From NCBI RefSeq assembly GCF_036226405.1, contig NZ_CP108464.1:1488001-1552000 (forward strand): a DNA stretch of 64,000 nt, in the 5' to 3' direction. The DNA comes from Streptomyces sp. NBC_01260. Lineage in GTDB: Bacteria > Actinomycetota > Actinomycetes > Streptomycetales > Streptomycetaceae. Positions 28,777 to 39,611 of this stretch are shown here, piece by piece (position 1 is the stretch's first letter; each line of letters starts with the position of its first letter). Both the position numbers and the translations under genes were made by a program. Under the pieces are notes generated by a model. It had not been told where the DNA came from, searched no databases, and was given only the letters and a program-made list of their open reading frames with translations.

Positions 28777-30366
28777 TCAGCTGCTCAGCGCGGTGATCGT
28801 GAGGGTGGCGCGGTAGCCGCCCTTCTGGACGGAGTCCGGGATCTTCAGGTCGAGGTCGGCGCCCAGCTTGGCCGTGCCGCGGGCGTGCCCCTGAGGTGCC
28901 GAGCCGAGGCCCCGGGAGAGGGCCAGGCCGTCACCCTTGCCGCCGTAGCCGGAGGGGACCGACGCACCGGCCTTGGCGCCGGCGCCCTGGTCGAGGAGGT
29001 ACGGCGACCAGCCGAGGTAGGAGCCCCCGAACGTCTTCCCGGCGTCCTTGAACTCGCTCACACCGGCCGAGACCGCCCACGGGGAGAGGGAGCGGCGGGT
29101 GTCCGACACGAGAATCGGGTTGATCTTGCCGGAGGCGGTGAAGTGGTCACCGTTCTCCTCCTTGGCCGTGCCGAGGTCCACCAGGCCGTTGTAGCCGTCG
29201 ATGGTCCAGCCGAACTCGCCCGGAGCCGGCTTCGGCACGTTCACCTGGAGGGACTGGCCGTCACCGTTGTACGGGTGGACGCTCACCTTGTCGACGACCG
29301 AGCCGACCGGCTGGGCGGCGGTGGTGTTCTTGCACCAGTCGCCCTTGGAGACCTGGGAGTTGGGAGCGTCGCAGCTGCCGCTGCGGATGTTCTCCACGAC
29401 GAGCTTCTCGTCGCGGACCTGGACCTTGACGTAGCTGCGGACGTGCTCCTGGTTCTGGACGGAGTTGTACCAGTAGCTGTCCGGGTTCAGCGGGTCGGCG
29501 CCGTTGCCCGCTCCGCTGGTGCCGCTGGAGTCGGGCTTGGTGATGTCGTAGTACTTGGAACCCGAGGCCGAGTTGGCCGTGACGTAGAGGACGCCGCCGG
29601 GGCCGGGGTAGACGTCGGCCGCGCCGGGCTGCTCCCCGGGATCGGCCTTCTCGCCGTTCTTGATGAGGTAGCTGCGGGAATAGCTGTGGTCGTGGCCCTG
29701 CAGGACCATGTCGACGCCCAGCTTGGAGAAGGTCGTCGGGAAGTCGACCCGGCGGGCCTTGTTGTCCTTGTCCTTGGCGTGCGAGGCCGGCGAGTAGATC
29801 GAGTGGTGGTAGACGAGCACCTTCCACTTGGCTTCGGAGCCGTGCTCGTTGATGACGTCCGTGACGTACGCGGTGTGCGCCGCGTCGCCTCCGCCGCCCT
29901 GGGAGGTGGCGTAGCTGTTGCTGTTGAGGTCGATGAACAGCACATCCTTGTAGATGTACCAGTAGTTTCCGCCCGAGGTGTCGGACGCCGGGTTGCCGTT
30001 GGCGTACAGCGCACCGGAGTTGTCCGTGTTCGGCGTCGAGAAGTGCTGCTCGTACGCCTTGCCGCCGACGTCGTGGTTGCCGATGGTGGCGGCCCACGGG
30101 TACTGGCGCAGCTGGTCGGGCGCCAGGAAGGAGTTCCACTGGGACTCGTTGTTGAGGGGGTCGTCGGAACCGGCGTCGGCGGCCGAGACGACGAGCAGGT
30201 CGTACTCCAGCTTCAGTTCGGTCCGGAGCGGGCCCTCACCGTCGGCGGCGACGTGCGCGTATACGACGGAGGTGAAGCCATGGGCGGCGGCGGGCCGGAC
30301 GAGCCCGAGGAAGAGGAAGGCCGCCGCGGCGAAGACGAGCAGCAGGCGGCGGACACGGTGCGACAT
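28777..30366 (-). CDS. Chimeric exported protein: HupE-like N-terminus joined to a truncated metallophosphoesterase
   Basis: A continuous 529-residue frame. Residues 1-28 are a signal peptide; residues about 29-65 (AHGFTSVVYAHVAADGEG, then EYDLLVVSAAD) resemble the N-terminus of Streptomyces HupE/UreJ-type proteins. From about residue 72 (NESQWNSFLAPDQL) it becomes a calcineurin-like metallophosphoesterase with GNHD at 96-99, VYHHSIYSP and GHDHSYSR. The usual first metal motifs, DxH and GDxxD, are missing, so activity is doubtful. The later part (about 330-529) is the normal beta-rich tail. ATG 30366 has AAAGGAG 4 bases upstream. The join is inferred from family knowledge; it would follow from an in-frame deletion across two adjacent genes. 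Confidence 0.75.
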   Translation of the reverse strand: MSHRVRRLLLVFAAAAFLFLGLVRPAAAHGFTSVVYAHVAADGEGPLRTELKLEYDLLVVSAADAGSDDPLNNESQWNSFLAPDQLRQYPWAATIGNHDVGGKAYEQHFSTPNTDNSGALYANGNPASDTSGGNYWYIYKDVLFIDLNSNSYATSQGGGGDAAHTAYVTDVINEHGSEAKWKVLVYHHSIYSPASHAKDKDNKARRVDFPTTFSKLGVDMVLQGHDHSYSRSYLIKNGEKADPGEQPGAADVYPGPGGVLYVTANSASGSKYYDITKPDSSGTSGAGNGADPLNPDSYWYNSVQNQEHVRSYVKVQVRDEKLVVENIRSGSCDAPNSQVSKGDWCKNTTAAQPVGSVVDKVSVHPYNGDGQSLQVNVPKPAPGEFGWTIDGYNGLVDLGTAKEENGDHFTASGKINPILVSDTRRSLSPWAVSAGVSEFKDAGKTFGGSYLGWSPYLLDQGAGAKAGASVPSGYGGKGDGLALSRGLGSAPQGHARGTAKLGADLDLKIPDSVQKGGYRATLTITALSS

Positions 30367-30582
30367 GGGTCTCCTTTGGGGTTGCCCGTGCACCGTGCTG
30401 GTTGTGGATGAACCGATGCCGACCGATTGACGAACCATGAGGAAACAAACGTTCGATGCGGGTCGGATCGGTGGAGATCGTGTGGAACGGACGAGCAGGA
30501 TGTGGGAAAACGCTGCTCCGTACCGGCTCCCTCCCGCTCCCCGCCGGGCGGCCGCTGCACCCCCTCCCGGAGGACGATCGCC

Positions 30583-31251
30583 TTGCACCGCCCGCCCCTG
30601 GCCGCCGTACTGCTGGTGGCCGCAGCCCTGCTCACCGGATGCGCTTCGGGCGACGACTGGTCACAGCGGCGCCCCGGCCCCTCCGCCGTCGGCGCACTGG
30701 GGGCGGGATTCACCGGTCCGCACGGGTCACCCGCGCCGGAGTCGACGCTCACGCCGAGCCCGGGTTCGTGGTCAGGAGTCCGGCCCTCCCCCGGCACCCG
30801 TGTCGTCCTGCTCAGCGCGGGCAGCGACCGTCCGGCGAAGACCCTGGCGAAGGCGGTGAAGGCATGGGCGAAGGACGCGGACGTGGACCTGCGGACCGTG
30901 ACCGCGTCCGGCGCCGCCGACCTCCTGCCCGCCGTCAACCGGGCGCTGGACCTGCACCCGGATCTCGTCGTCAGTGCGGGCAACGACCTCATCGATCCCC
31001 TGACGACCGTCAGCCCGAGCCATCTCGCCCAGGAGTTCCTGGTGGTGGGGGCGGAACTCGCCGAACCCACCGAGAACGTGACGGCGGTCGACTGGTCGGG
31101 GGCCTCGTTCCGCGGGGAGGGACTCGGCATGTCCTCGACGTACGACCCCGCCTCGTTCACCGACGCCCGCTGCGCGGCCGCCATTCGGGCGGGCGCCGCG
31201 GCGGTACTGACGGGGCACACCGGGATCGTGGTGTGGCTGGACGAGTTCTAG
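30583..31251 (+). CDS. Putative lipoprotein of unknown function
   Basis: A 222-residue exported lipoprotein. The TTG at 30583 is chosen because GGAGG lies 9 bases upstream and it gives a clean signal peptide, LAAVLLVAAALLTGC, with the lipobox cysteine near residue 23. A Ser/Pro-rich linker follows, then an alpha/beta domain (RVVLLSAGSDRPAKTLAKAV, then LHPDLVVSAGNDLIDPLTTV, and VLTGHTGIVVWLDEF at the end) that resembles a Rossmann-like half of BMP-type binding proteins, though not closely enough to name. It is divergent from the chimeric phosphoesterase and convergent with the LPMO gene. Confidence 0.72.
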   Translation: MHRPPLAAVLLVAAALLTGCASGDDWSQRRPGPSAVGALGAGFTGPHGSPAPESTLTPSPGSWSGVRPSPGTRVVLLSAGSDRPAKTLAKAVKAWAKDADVDLRTVTASGAADLLPAVNRALDLHPDLVVSAGNDLIDPLTTVSPSHLAQEFLVVGAELAEPTENVTAVDWSGASFRGEGLGMSSTYDPASFTDARCAAAIRAGAAAVLTGHTGIVVWLDEF

Positions 31252-31289
31252 GAAGACGGAGCCGATCTCCTGAACCGCCGGGTCCCGCA

Positions 31290-31328
31290 CGGACGGCCGG
31301 TGTCTCCCCACGAGATGCCGGCCGTCCG
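31290..31328. terminator. Bidirectional terminator between the lipoprotein and LPMO genes
   Basis: CGGACGGCCGG and CCGGCCGTCCG pair perfectly over 11 bp around a 17-base loop in the 82-base gap between two converging genes. Confidence 0.65.
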
Positions 31329-31333
31329 CGTTC

Positions 31334-32428
31334 TCACCCCACCGTGCAGGCGAGTTCGGTGGCGGGATCGGGGTCACCGCCGGCGGAGACGTATCCGAAG
31401 GCCGCGGATTCACCCGGATCGAGCGATCCGTTCCAGTCCGCGTTGTGGACCATCACCTCCTGGCCCTGGACGGTCGTCGCACCGTTCCAGAGGCTGTCCA
31501 CGCTCTGCCCGTCCGGCTGGGTCCAGCCGACCATCCAGCCGAGCATCGGTACGTCGCCGGAGTTGGTGACCGTCACCTCGGACTGGTAACCGCCGCTCCA
31601 CCTGTTGGTGATGGTGGGTGTCGCGGTGCACCGTCCGGGCGGCGGTTCGGTCGGGGTCGTCGGGTCCTTGACCCCGGTCACCTCGCCGTTGCCGCCGTCG
31701 AAGACCACGTCGGAGCAGGAGTAGAAGGTCTCCTGGCTGTCGGAGCGCTGCCACACCATGTAGATGACGTCGCGGCCGTCCTTGCCGGCCGGAAGCGTCC
31801 CGGACCAGGAGTAGTTGGCCTCCACCGTCCCCGGACTCCCGTTCAGCGGCGGGTGATCGACGGTGAGGAAGGGGGTCTCCTCCATGTCGTCCCAGGTGAG
31901 CGGCTGCGTCGGGTCGTAGCCGTCCCTGGTGATGTACACGTAGAACGAACCGGGGTGCGCGGCCCAGGCGTTGTACGCGAAGTCGACGGTCGCGCCCAAG
32001 GTCAGATGCGTCAGCGGCCAGTCGGCGCCGGGCGTGTTGAAGCCGGTGAAGCTGGGGTTCCCGCCGCTGCACAGCTCGCCGTCCGGCACGAAGCCCCGGG
32101 TACGGCCCGCGCCGTCGGAGCGGAGCACGGAGAACCAGTTGTAGAACGGCGTGGTCCCGCTCTCCCGCGCGGCGGCCCGGCAGGCGGGATTGACCGGCTT
32201 GATCTCCCCCGTGCCGGTGAGCGCGTCCTGCCAGCACAGGAAGGTGCGGCTGGCGGGCTTCATCGGCGTGCCGTGAGCCTCGGCCCGGCTGCCGGAGATG
32301 ACGACGACCAGCCCGAGGGCGGGGACGGCCGTGAGGAGGGCGAGCAGGGTGAGGAGCAGGGCTCTGCTGCGGGTACCGGCCAGGAGCCGGCCCCCGATCA
32401 GTAATCGGCGGCTCGATCGGTGGATCAC
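31334..32428 (-). CDS. Secreted AA10 lytic polysaccharide monooxygenase with CBM2
   Basis: A 364-residue copper enzyme that cleaves crystalline polysaccharide oxidatively. Cleavage after residue 51 (SRAEA) leaves His52 at the mature N-terminus (HGTPMKPASRTFLCW), the first ligand of the copper histidine brace; the second is His158 in WAAHPGSF. YSCSDVVFDGGNGEVTG ends the catalytic domain near 255, as in the cellulose-active CelS2/LPMO10C group. After a TPTEPPPG linker, residues about 265-364 are a family 2 carbohydrate-binding module with Trp residues at RWSGGYQ, GWMVGW and NADWNG. GTG start at 32428 with GGGA 8 bases upstream. A perfect CebR box lies 101 bases before the start, so cellobiose-dependent expression is expected. 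Confidence 0.92.
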   Translation of the reverse strand: MIHRSSRRLLIGGRLLAGTRSRALLLTLLALLTAVPALGLVVVISGSRAEAHGTPMKPASRTFLCWQDALTGTGEIKPVNPACRAAARESGTTPFYNWFSVLRSDGAGRTRGFVPDGELCSGGNPSFTGFNTPGADWPLTHLTLGATVDFAYNAWAAHPGSFYVYITRDGYDPTQPLTWDDMEETPFLTVDHPPLNGSPGTVEANYSWSGTLPAGKDGRDVIYMVWQRSDSQETFYSCSDVVFDGGNGEVTGVKDPTTPTEPPPGRCTATPTITNRWSGGYQSEVTVTNSGDVPMLGWMVGWTQPDGQSVDSLWNGATTVQGQEVMVHNADWNGSLDPGESAAFGYVSAGGDPDPATELACTVG

Positions 32429-32528
32429 GAGGTACGTCCCTTCGCTGCTGTCGTCCGGGGGGATTGGCGGAACAACGTTCGGGTCGTGCGGTGGCGGGCT
32501 GCGCTGTACCGAGTTGCGCCCGCACGCT

Positions 32529-32542
32529 TGGGAGCGCTCCCA
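32529..32542. promoter_or_regulatory. CebR box
   Basis: TGGGAGCGCTCCCA is identical to the known CebR operator, bound by the LacI-family cellobiose-responsive repressor of Streptomyces cellulolytic genes. It lies 101 bases upstream of the LPMO start. Confidence 0.85.
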
Positions 32543-32667
32543 CTGCTCGGGGAGGCTAGCGCTCCGGTGCCGGACTGTAAACGCTTGGGTCCCGTTTCCC
32601 GACGCTCACGCCCGTGGCCGCGCGGCCGTCAGGGACGGCTCGTCCTGACGCGCAACTCCGTTCACCC

Positions 32668-33312
32668 TCAGGCCCGTTCCGGGATCTCGGGTACCGCCGT
32701 GGGCAACAGGCTCTCCGGCAGGGTCACGTTCCATGCCGTGATGACCGGCTGACCGTGCTCCCTGCCGAGCCGGGACACCGCCCCCGTGGCGAGCTGGAAG
32801 AGCGTGCCCTCGGCGGGGGTCAGGCCGAGGTAGCGGGCGGTCAGGACGCGCAGGAAGTGGGAGTGGGCGACGAGCGCGATGTCCTCGTCCCCGGCCCGTC
32901 CGGCCGCTTCCCGGACTTCGGCCAGTACCCGGTCGGCCCGCTCCCCGACCTCTGCGGGGGTCTCGCCGGGGTGCGCCTCGGGGCCGGCGGTGACGCCGTC
33001 GGTCCAGAGGTTCCAGCCGGGGCGGGTGAGGTGGATGTCGTGGGTGGTGATGCCCTCGTAGCCGCCGTAGTCCCACTCGCGCAGCTCGGGGGTGATCCGG
33101 GGCGCGGCGAGCCCGGCGAGTTCGGCGGTGCGCCGGGCCCGCACGGAGGGGCTGACCAGGGTGAGGGCGATGTCGCGGTCCGCGAGCAGCGGCGCGAGGG
33201 CACGGGCCTGGCGTTCGCCGAGGGGCGTCAGGGGCAGGTCGGTGTGGCTCGTGTGCTGTCCGTTGCGGGACCACTCCGTCTCGCCGTGCCGGATCAGGAT
33301 CAACTCGCCCAT
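32668..33312 (-). CDS. Histidine phosphatase family protein
   Basis: A 214-residue cytoplasmic member of the phosphoglycerate mutase-like superfamily. LILIRHGETEWS holds the catalytic RHG triplet at residues 8-10 with His9 as the phospho-acceptor; a second Arg occurs in SVRARRTAELAG, the acid/base Glu in ELREWDYGGYEG, and the second His in VAHSHFLRVL near residue 150. The substrate cannot be told; many relatives are broad sugar- or nucleotide-phosphate phosphatases. ATG start at 33312. It is not in an obvious operon. Confidence 0.88.
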   Translation of the reverse strand: MGELILIRHGETEWSRNGQHTSHTDLPLTPLGERQARALAPLLADRDIALTLVSPSVRARRTAELAGLAAPRITPELREWDYGGYEGITTHDIHLTRPGWNLWTDGVTAGPEAHPGETPAEVGERADRVLAEVREAAGRAGDEDIALVAHSHFLRVLTARYLGLTPAEGTLFQLATGAVSRLGREHGQPVITAWNVTLPESLLPTAVPEIPERA

Positions 33313-33531
33313 GTGGAGGCCATCCGCTCTCTGTGCCGATTCCGCTCACGGAAGCCGCCCGTCAAGCCGGCCGGCTTCCCATGCTGTCAATGGTGCACAC
33401 TCGCTGATCCACGATCGCATTCCGGCCGTGGCGACAGGGGCGGCGCGCCCGGAGGGAACAGGATGCGGCACATCGCCGCTTCTCCCGCTCCGTGCGTCCC
33501 GCGCCATGGACCGAGGGGGACGACCGCGTCC

Positions 33532-34077
33532 TCAGCCCTTGGCCACGTTCAGCGACACGTCGCCGACGACCACGACCTCGTACGGCCGGCCCGTGTCCGC
33601 CGTGACGCGGAGTGTGCCGCCCTCGCGGACCAGTTCGTACGTGGCGGCGGGGGCGCCCGTGAGGTCGGGGACGGTCACCGTGCGGGTGAAGTCGCCCAGG
33701 GACGCGTGGACGTACACGCGCAGCTCCAGGTACTGGCGGTCCACCGTGCGGGCCGCCGGGTCGTCGGGGAACTCCAGCAGCATCGGGCGCATGGTGGGGA
33801 CGCCGGTGCGGTGGGCCTCGACGGCCGCCCCGTACAGGTAGGACATCAGCCGGTGCTTCAGCTCGGTGAACTGCTTGGCGACCGCGACCGCCTCGTCGCC
33901 GAACTCCCACGGCACCCGGTAGGACGAGGAGCCGTGCAGGCGGCTGTGCGAGGTGAGCAGCCCGAAGGCGAGCCAGCGCTTGAAGACCGCCGGGTCGGGG
34001 GTGCCCTCGAAGCCGCCGATGTCGTGGCTCCAGAAGCCGAAGCCGGACAGGCTCAGCGAGAGGCCGCCGCGCAGCGC
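33532..34077 (-). pseudogene. Relic of a GH31 alpha-xylosidase/alpha-glucosidase
   Basis: The frame matches the second half of YicI-like GH31 enzymes from ALRGGLSLSLSGFGFWSHDIG through GTPDPAVFKRWLAFGLL, HSRLHGSSSYRVPW and TGVPTMRPMLLEFPDDPAA to VDRQYLE, then jumps near 33726 to LRVYVHASLGDFTRTV, a segment that normally lies well over 60 residues later. The N-terminal half with the nucleophile and acid/base aspartates is absent; upstream of about 34077 the frame turns into unrelated Arg/Pro-rich sequence. It therefore shows a 5' truncation and an internal in-frame deletion. With xylFGH nearby it may once have served xyloglucan use. Confidence 0.78.
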
Positions 34078-34405
34078 GTCATCACCTGGGCGGCCGGGAC
34101 GCTCTGCTGCTCGATGCCGGACTGATCGCGGCACACCGGGGGTAGCCTCGTCCGCCCCGGCCGCCCCATCCGCCCCGGCCGCCCCATCCGGGCCCTGCTG
34201 CCCCTGCCCACCCGCCACTTCGCGTTCCCCTGACCTCGCCCGATCCCGCAACACCCGCATATCCGGGCGAAGATGTCGCGGTGGCATCATTTCGCCAAAC
34301 CCTTGGACACGTGAGGGACTCGTGAAAGGATCACCCCAATTCCGTGGCGTGTCCCCGTATCCCGCGGCGCGTCACGCCTCGTCCCACCACCCATGGAGAA
34401 CACAC
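34078..34405. other. Non-coding stretch between the GH31 relic and the first VCBS gene
   Basis: About 330 bases with no supportable gene. It holds the two-copy 18-bp repeat at 34152-34187 and, toward its right end, the promoter region of the gene starting at 34406. Confidence 0.55.
34152..34187 (+). repeat. 18-bp tandem repeat, two copies
   Basis: CCGCCCCGGCCGCCCCAT occurs twice in perfect tandem, followed by a third, degraded start (CCGGGCCC). It lies in non-coding sequence just beyond the GH31 relic. Confidence 0.8.
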
Positions 34406-35257
34406 GTGGCCAAGACTTCTGGCCGTCGGCCCGGACGGGCTGCCACCCGTCTCGCCGCCGCCGCGATAACCGCGGCCCTCGTCGGCACCGGTACCGCGGC
34501 CTTCGCCGCCGAGCCGGGCGACGCGCCCATGTTCGGCATCGCCGGTCTGGACAGCGCCGGCACCTCGTACTACTACACCCCGTCCGGCGACGGCGGCCTC
34601 GAGAAGCGTGTCGAGCTCGACAAGGGCTGGAAGAACGTCAAGTTCCTCGGCCGGGTCGACAACAATGCCGACAACGTCGCGGACGGCCGCTGGCAGCTCA
34701 GCACCAACGGCGACATCCACTACTACGCCAACGACAACTCCGCGGCGAAGAAGGTCGGCTACGGCTGGGGCAGCTACAACAAGCTGGTGTCCCCCGGCAC
34801 TCTCGGCGGCGCCGAGGCCGGTGACCTCCTCGCCCGCGACACCAAGGGCGACCTCTACCTCTACCTGGGGTACGGCGACGGCACGGTCACCAAGCGCATC
34901 AAGGTCGGCTACGGCTGGGACATCTACAGCGAGATCGCCGGCAACGGCGACCTGAACGGCGACGGCAAGAACGACATCGTCGCCCGCGACAAGTCCGGCG
35001 TCCTGTGGCTGTACAAGGGCACCGGCAACCAGAAGGCGCCGTACGCCAAGCGCACCAAGATCGGCAGCGGCTGGAACCAGTACAACACCGTGTTCGCCCC
35101 CGGTGACATCGACCTGGACGGCACCGCGGACCTGGTCGCCCGGAACGCCGCGGGCGAGCTCTACCTGTACCGGGGCACCGGCAACGCCGCCACCCCGTAC
35201 AAGCCGAAGGCGATCATCGGAACGTCGGGCTGGAACACCTACCGCCTGCTCTTCTGA
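34406..35257 (+). CDS. Secreted FG-GAP/VCBS repeat protein, copy 1
   Basis: A 283-residue exported protein. After a Sec signal peptide (AATRLAAAAITAALVGTGTAAFA) it consists of about five beta-propeller-type repeats with a recurring pattern like GYGW..YN..VSPG.LGG...GDLLARD.KGDLYLYLG. One repeat has the calcium-loop form GDLNGDGKNDIVARD. The C-terminal repeat ends TSGWNTYRLLF. GTG 34406 has GGAG 7 bases upstream; an apparent ATG at 34393 is out of frame. Such proteins are secreted or surface propellers, often in adhesion or enzyme inhibition, but no function is assigned. It is followed by a paralogue about 1 kb downstream. Confidence 0.82.
   Translation: MAKTSGRRPGRAATRLAAAAITAALVGTGTAAFAAEPGDAPMFGIAGLDSAGTSYYYTPSGDGGLEKRVELDKGWKNVKFLGRVDNNADNVADGRWQLSTNGDIHYYANDNSAAKKVGYGWGSYNKLVSPGTLGGAEAGDLLARDTKGDLYLYLGYGDGTVTKRIKVGYGWDIYSEIAGNGDLNGDGKNDIVARDKSGVLWLYKGTGNQKAPYAKRTKIGSGWNQYNTVFAPGDIDLDGTADLVARNAAGELYLYRGTGNAATPYKPKAIIGTSGWNTYRLLF
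34913..35081 (+). repeat. 169-bp near-identical segment shared with the downstream paralogue (copy A)
   Basis: This block matches 35939-36107 with one mismatch, while the flanking parts of the two genes differ clearly. The offset is 1026 bases. The pattern fits recent gene conversion rather than simple duplication. Confidence 0.85.
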
Positions 35258-35365
35258 TCAAAAGGACAGGTTTTACGCCCAAAGTCGTGACACGATTCGG
35301 CTGAATCCGTGGCCCGCCGTCAACTCGCGGCGGGCCACGACCGATCACGATCCATGGAGTACTTC

Positions 35366-36283
35366 GTGGCCAAAACCTCTGGCCGTAACCACAGAAGCAC
35401 AGCCGCTCGCGCGGCAGCCGCGGCGCTCACCGCCGCCCTCGTCGCCACCGGCACCTCCGCCGTGGCCGCAGACTCCCCGCAGCCGTCGCTCAGCGCGGCG
35501 GCGCAGCCGTCCGCAGCGGCCGCGAAGGCGGCTGCGGCCGTCGCCCCCAACTTCGCCCTGTTCGGCGTCAACTCCTCGGGGAACGCCTACGCCTACAGGT
35601 CGAACCTCAAGGGCGGGCTCACCGCCCGCAGCCTCAACGGATCGGGTTGGACGGGCGTCAACGCCATGCTCCAGGTCGCCAACGTGGCAAAGAGCAACGG
35701 CGACAGCGACGGCCTCTGGTTCCGCGAGAACAACGGGAACCTCGGCTACCTGAAGTTCGGCAGCGACAAGCCGGTCCAGGTCGGCTACGGCTGGAACACC
35801 TACAACAAGATCGTCTCCCCCGGCAACATCGGCGGCGCCGCCGCGGGCGACATCCTCGCCCGCGACACCAAGGGCAACGTCTACGTCTACCTCGGCTACG
35901 GCACCGGCAAGGTGACGGGCCGCATCAAGGTGGGCTATGGCTGGGACATCTACAGCGAGATCGCCGGCAACGGCGACCTGAACGGCGACGGCAAGAACGA
36001 CATCGTCGCCCGCGACAAGTCCGGCGTCCTGTGGCTGTACAAGGGCACCGGCAACCAGAAGGCGCCGTTCGCCAAGCGCACCAAGATCGGCAGCGGCTGG
36101 AACCAGTTCAACCGGCTGGTCTCCACGGGTGACATCACCGAGGACGGCCGGACCGACCTCCTCGCCCGCGACAAGGCCGGCGCACTGTGGCTGTACAGGG
36201 GCACCGGCAACGCCACCGTCCCGTACGCGGCCAAGGTGAAGGTCGGCACGAGCGGCTGGAACAGCTACAAGTTCCTCTTCTGA
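35366..36283 (+). CDS. Secreted FG-GAP/VCBS repeat protein, copy 2
   Basis: A 305-residue paralogue of the preceding gene with the same start context (GTG at 35366, GGAG upstream, both proteins beginning VAKTSGR), the same signal-peptide style and the same run of propeller repeats ending TSGWNSYKFLF. It has an additional Ala/Ser-rich segment at about residues 35-62. Protein identity is high in the last two thirds and low in the first third. It ends at a strong convergent terminator facing acnA. Function is unknown; the tandem pair suggests dosage or slight specialisation. Confidence 0.82.
   Translation: MAKTSGRNHRSTAARAAAAALTAALVATGTSAVAADSPQPSLSAAAQPSAAAAKAAAAVAPNFALFGVNSSGNAYAYRSNLKGGLTARSLNGSGWTGVNAMLQVANVAKSNGDSDGLWFRENNGNLGYLKFGSDKPVQVGYGWNTYNKIVSPGNIGGAAAGDILARDTKGNVYVYLGYGTGKVTGRIKVGYGWDIYSEIAGNGDLNGDGKNDIVARDKSGVLWLYKGTGNQKAPFAKRTKIGSGWNQFNRLVSTGDITEDGRTDLLARDKAGALWLYRGTGNATVPYAAKVKVGTSGWNSYKFLF
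35939..36107 (+). repeat. 169-bp near-identical segment shared with the upstream paralogue (copy B)
   Basis: Partner of 34913-35081. The single difference, A at 35043 against T at 36069, changes Tyr to Phe. Confidence 0.85.
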
Positions 36284-36312
36284 GCCGTGTGTTAGTTCCT
36301 TCCGGAACATGA

Positions 36313-36351
36313 GAGAGGGCCGCACCCCGTCACCGGGGATGCGGCCCTCTC
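36313..36351. terminator. Bidirectional terminator between VCBS copy 2 and acnA
   Basis: GAGAGGGCCGCACCCCG pairs with CGGGGATGCGGCCCTCTC (one unpaired A) around a 4-base loop, in the 87-base gap between converging genes. Confidence 0.85.
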
Positions 36352-36370
36352 GCCGTGCTGCTGCTGATCC

Positions 36371-39157
<2,787 letters not shown>

Positions 39158-39179
39158 CTACAGCCACCCGGCCATCCGC

Positions 39180-39198
39180 TAAGGTAAGGCTTAGTTAG
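39180..39198. promoter_or_regulatory. Possible DmdR/IdeR iron box upstream of acnA
   Basis: TAAGGTAAGGCTTAGTTAG matches the actinobacterial iron-box consensus TTAGGTTAGGCTCACCTAA at 13 of 19 positions. It lies 95 bases before the acnA start. Iron control of an iron-sulfur enzyme is plausible; the match is moderate. Confidence 0.4.
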
Positions 39199-39241
39199 GT
39201 AGCCCTTACCGTGCGGCGGCCCGCTGTGCGCCTTCGGCATA

Positions 39242-39259
39242 TATCTCGATGTCGAGATA
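39242..39259. promoter_or_regulatory. Palindromic operator candidate upstream of acnA
   Basis: TATCTCGA and TCGAGATA flank a TG centre, a perfect 8-bp dyad about 157 bases upstream of the acnA start, immediately followed by the AT-rich sequence ACTCTAGTACA. The binding protein is unknown. Confidence 0.5.
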
Positions 39260-39611
39260 ACTCTAGTACATCGCCGGGGAAGGGTCATGTCAGGGCTCGC
39301 GGCCGCTCCCATCCGGCCGAGGCGCTTACGCAGCGATCCCAGTCGTTTCGCCTTCCGCCCCAGTGAACCCGGTCGCGCGGGTGATCGCACCGAGGGGGCG
39401 CCGGGTGGCCGCACCGGCTGGGCAGCTCCTGCCGGACCGTACGTCGAGGTGTCGTACATGGACGCCGCAGGTGAGCGACATCGGCGTCCGCCGCCGGAGC
39501 GTGCGACGGCCGGCTTCGAGGACGCGGCCACGGCGGGCCGTTGCGCCGGTCGCGGGGTGGGATTTCGGGGGCCTGTACCGGACGGTTCGGCGGAGGACGC
39601 GTTCGCGGCCC

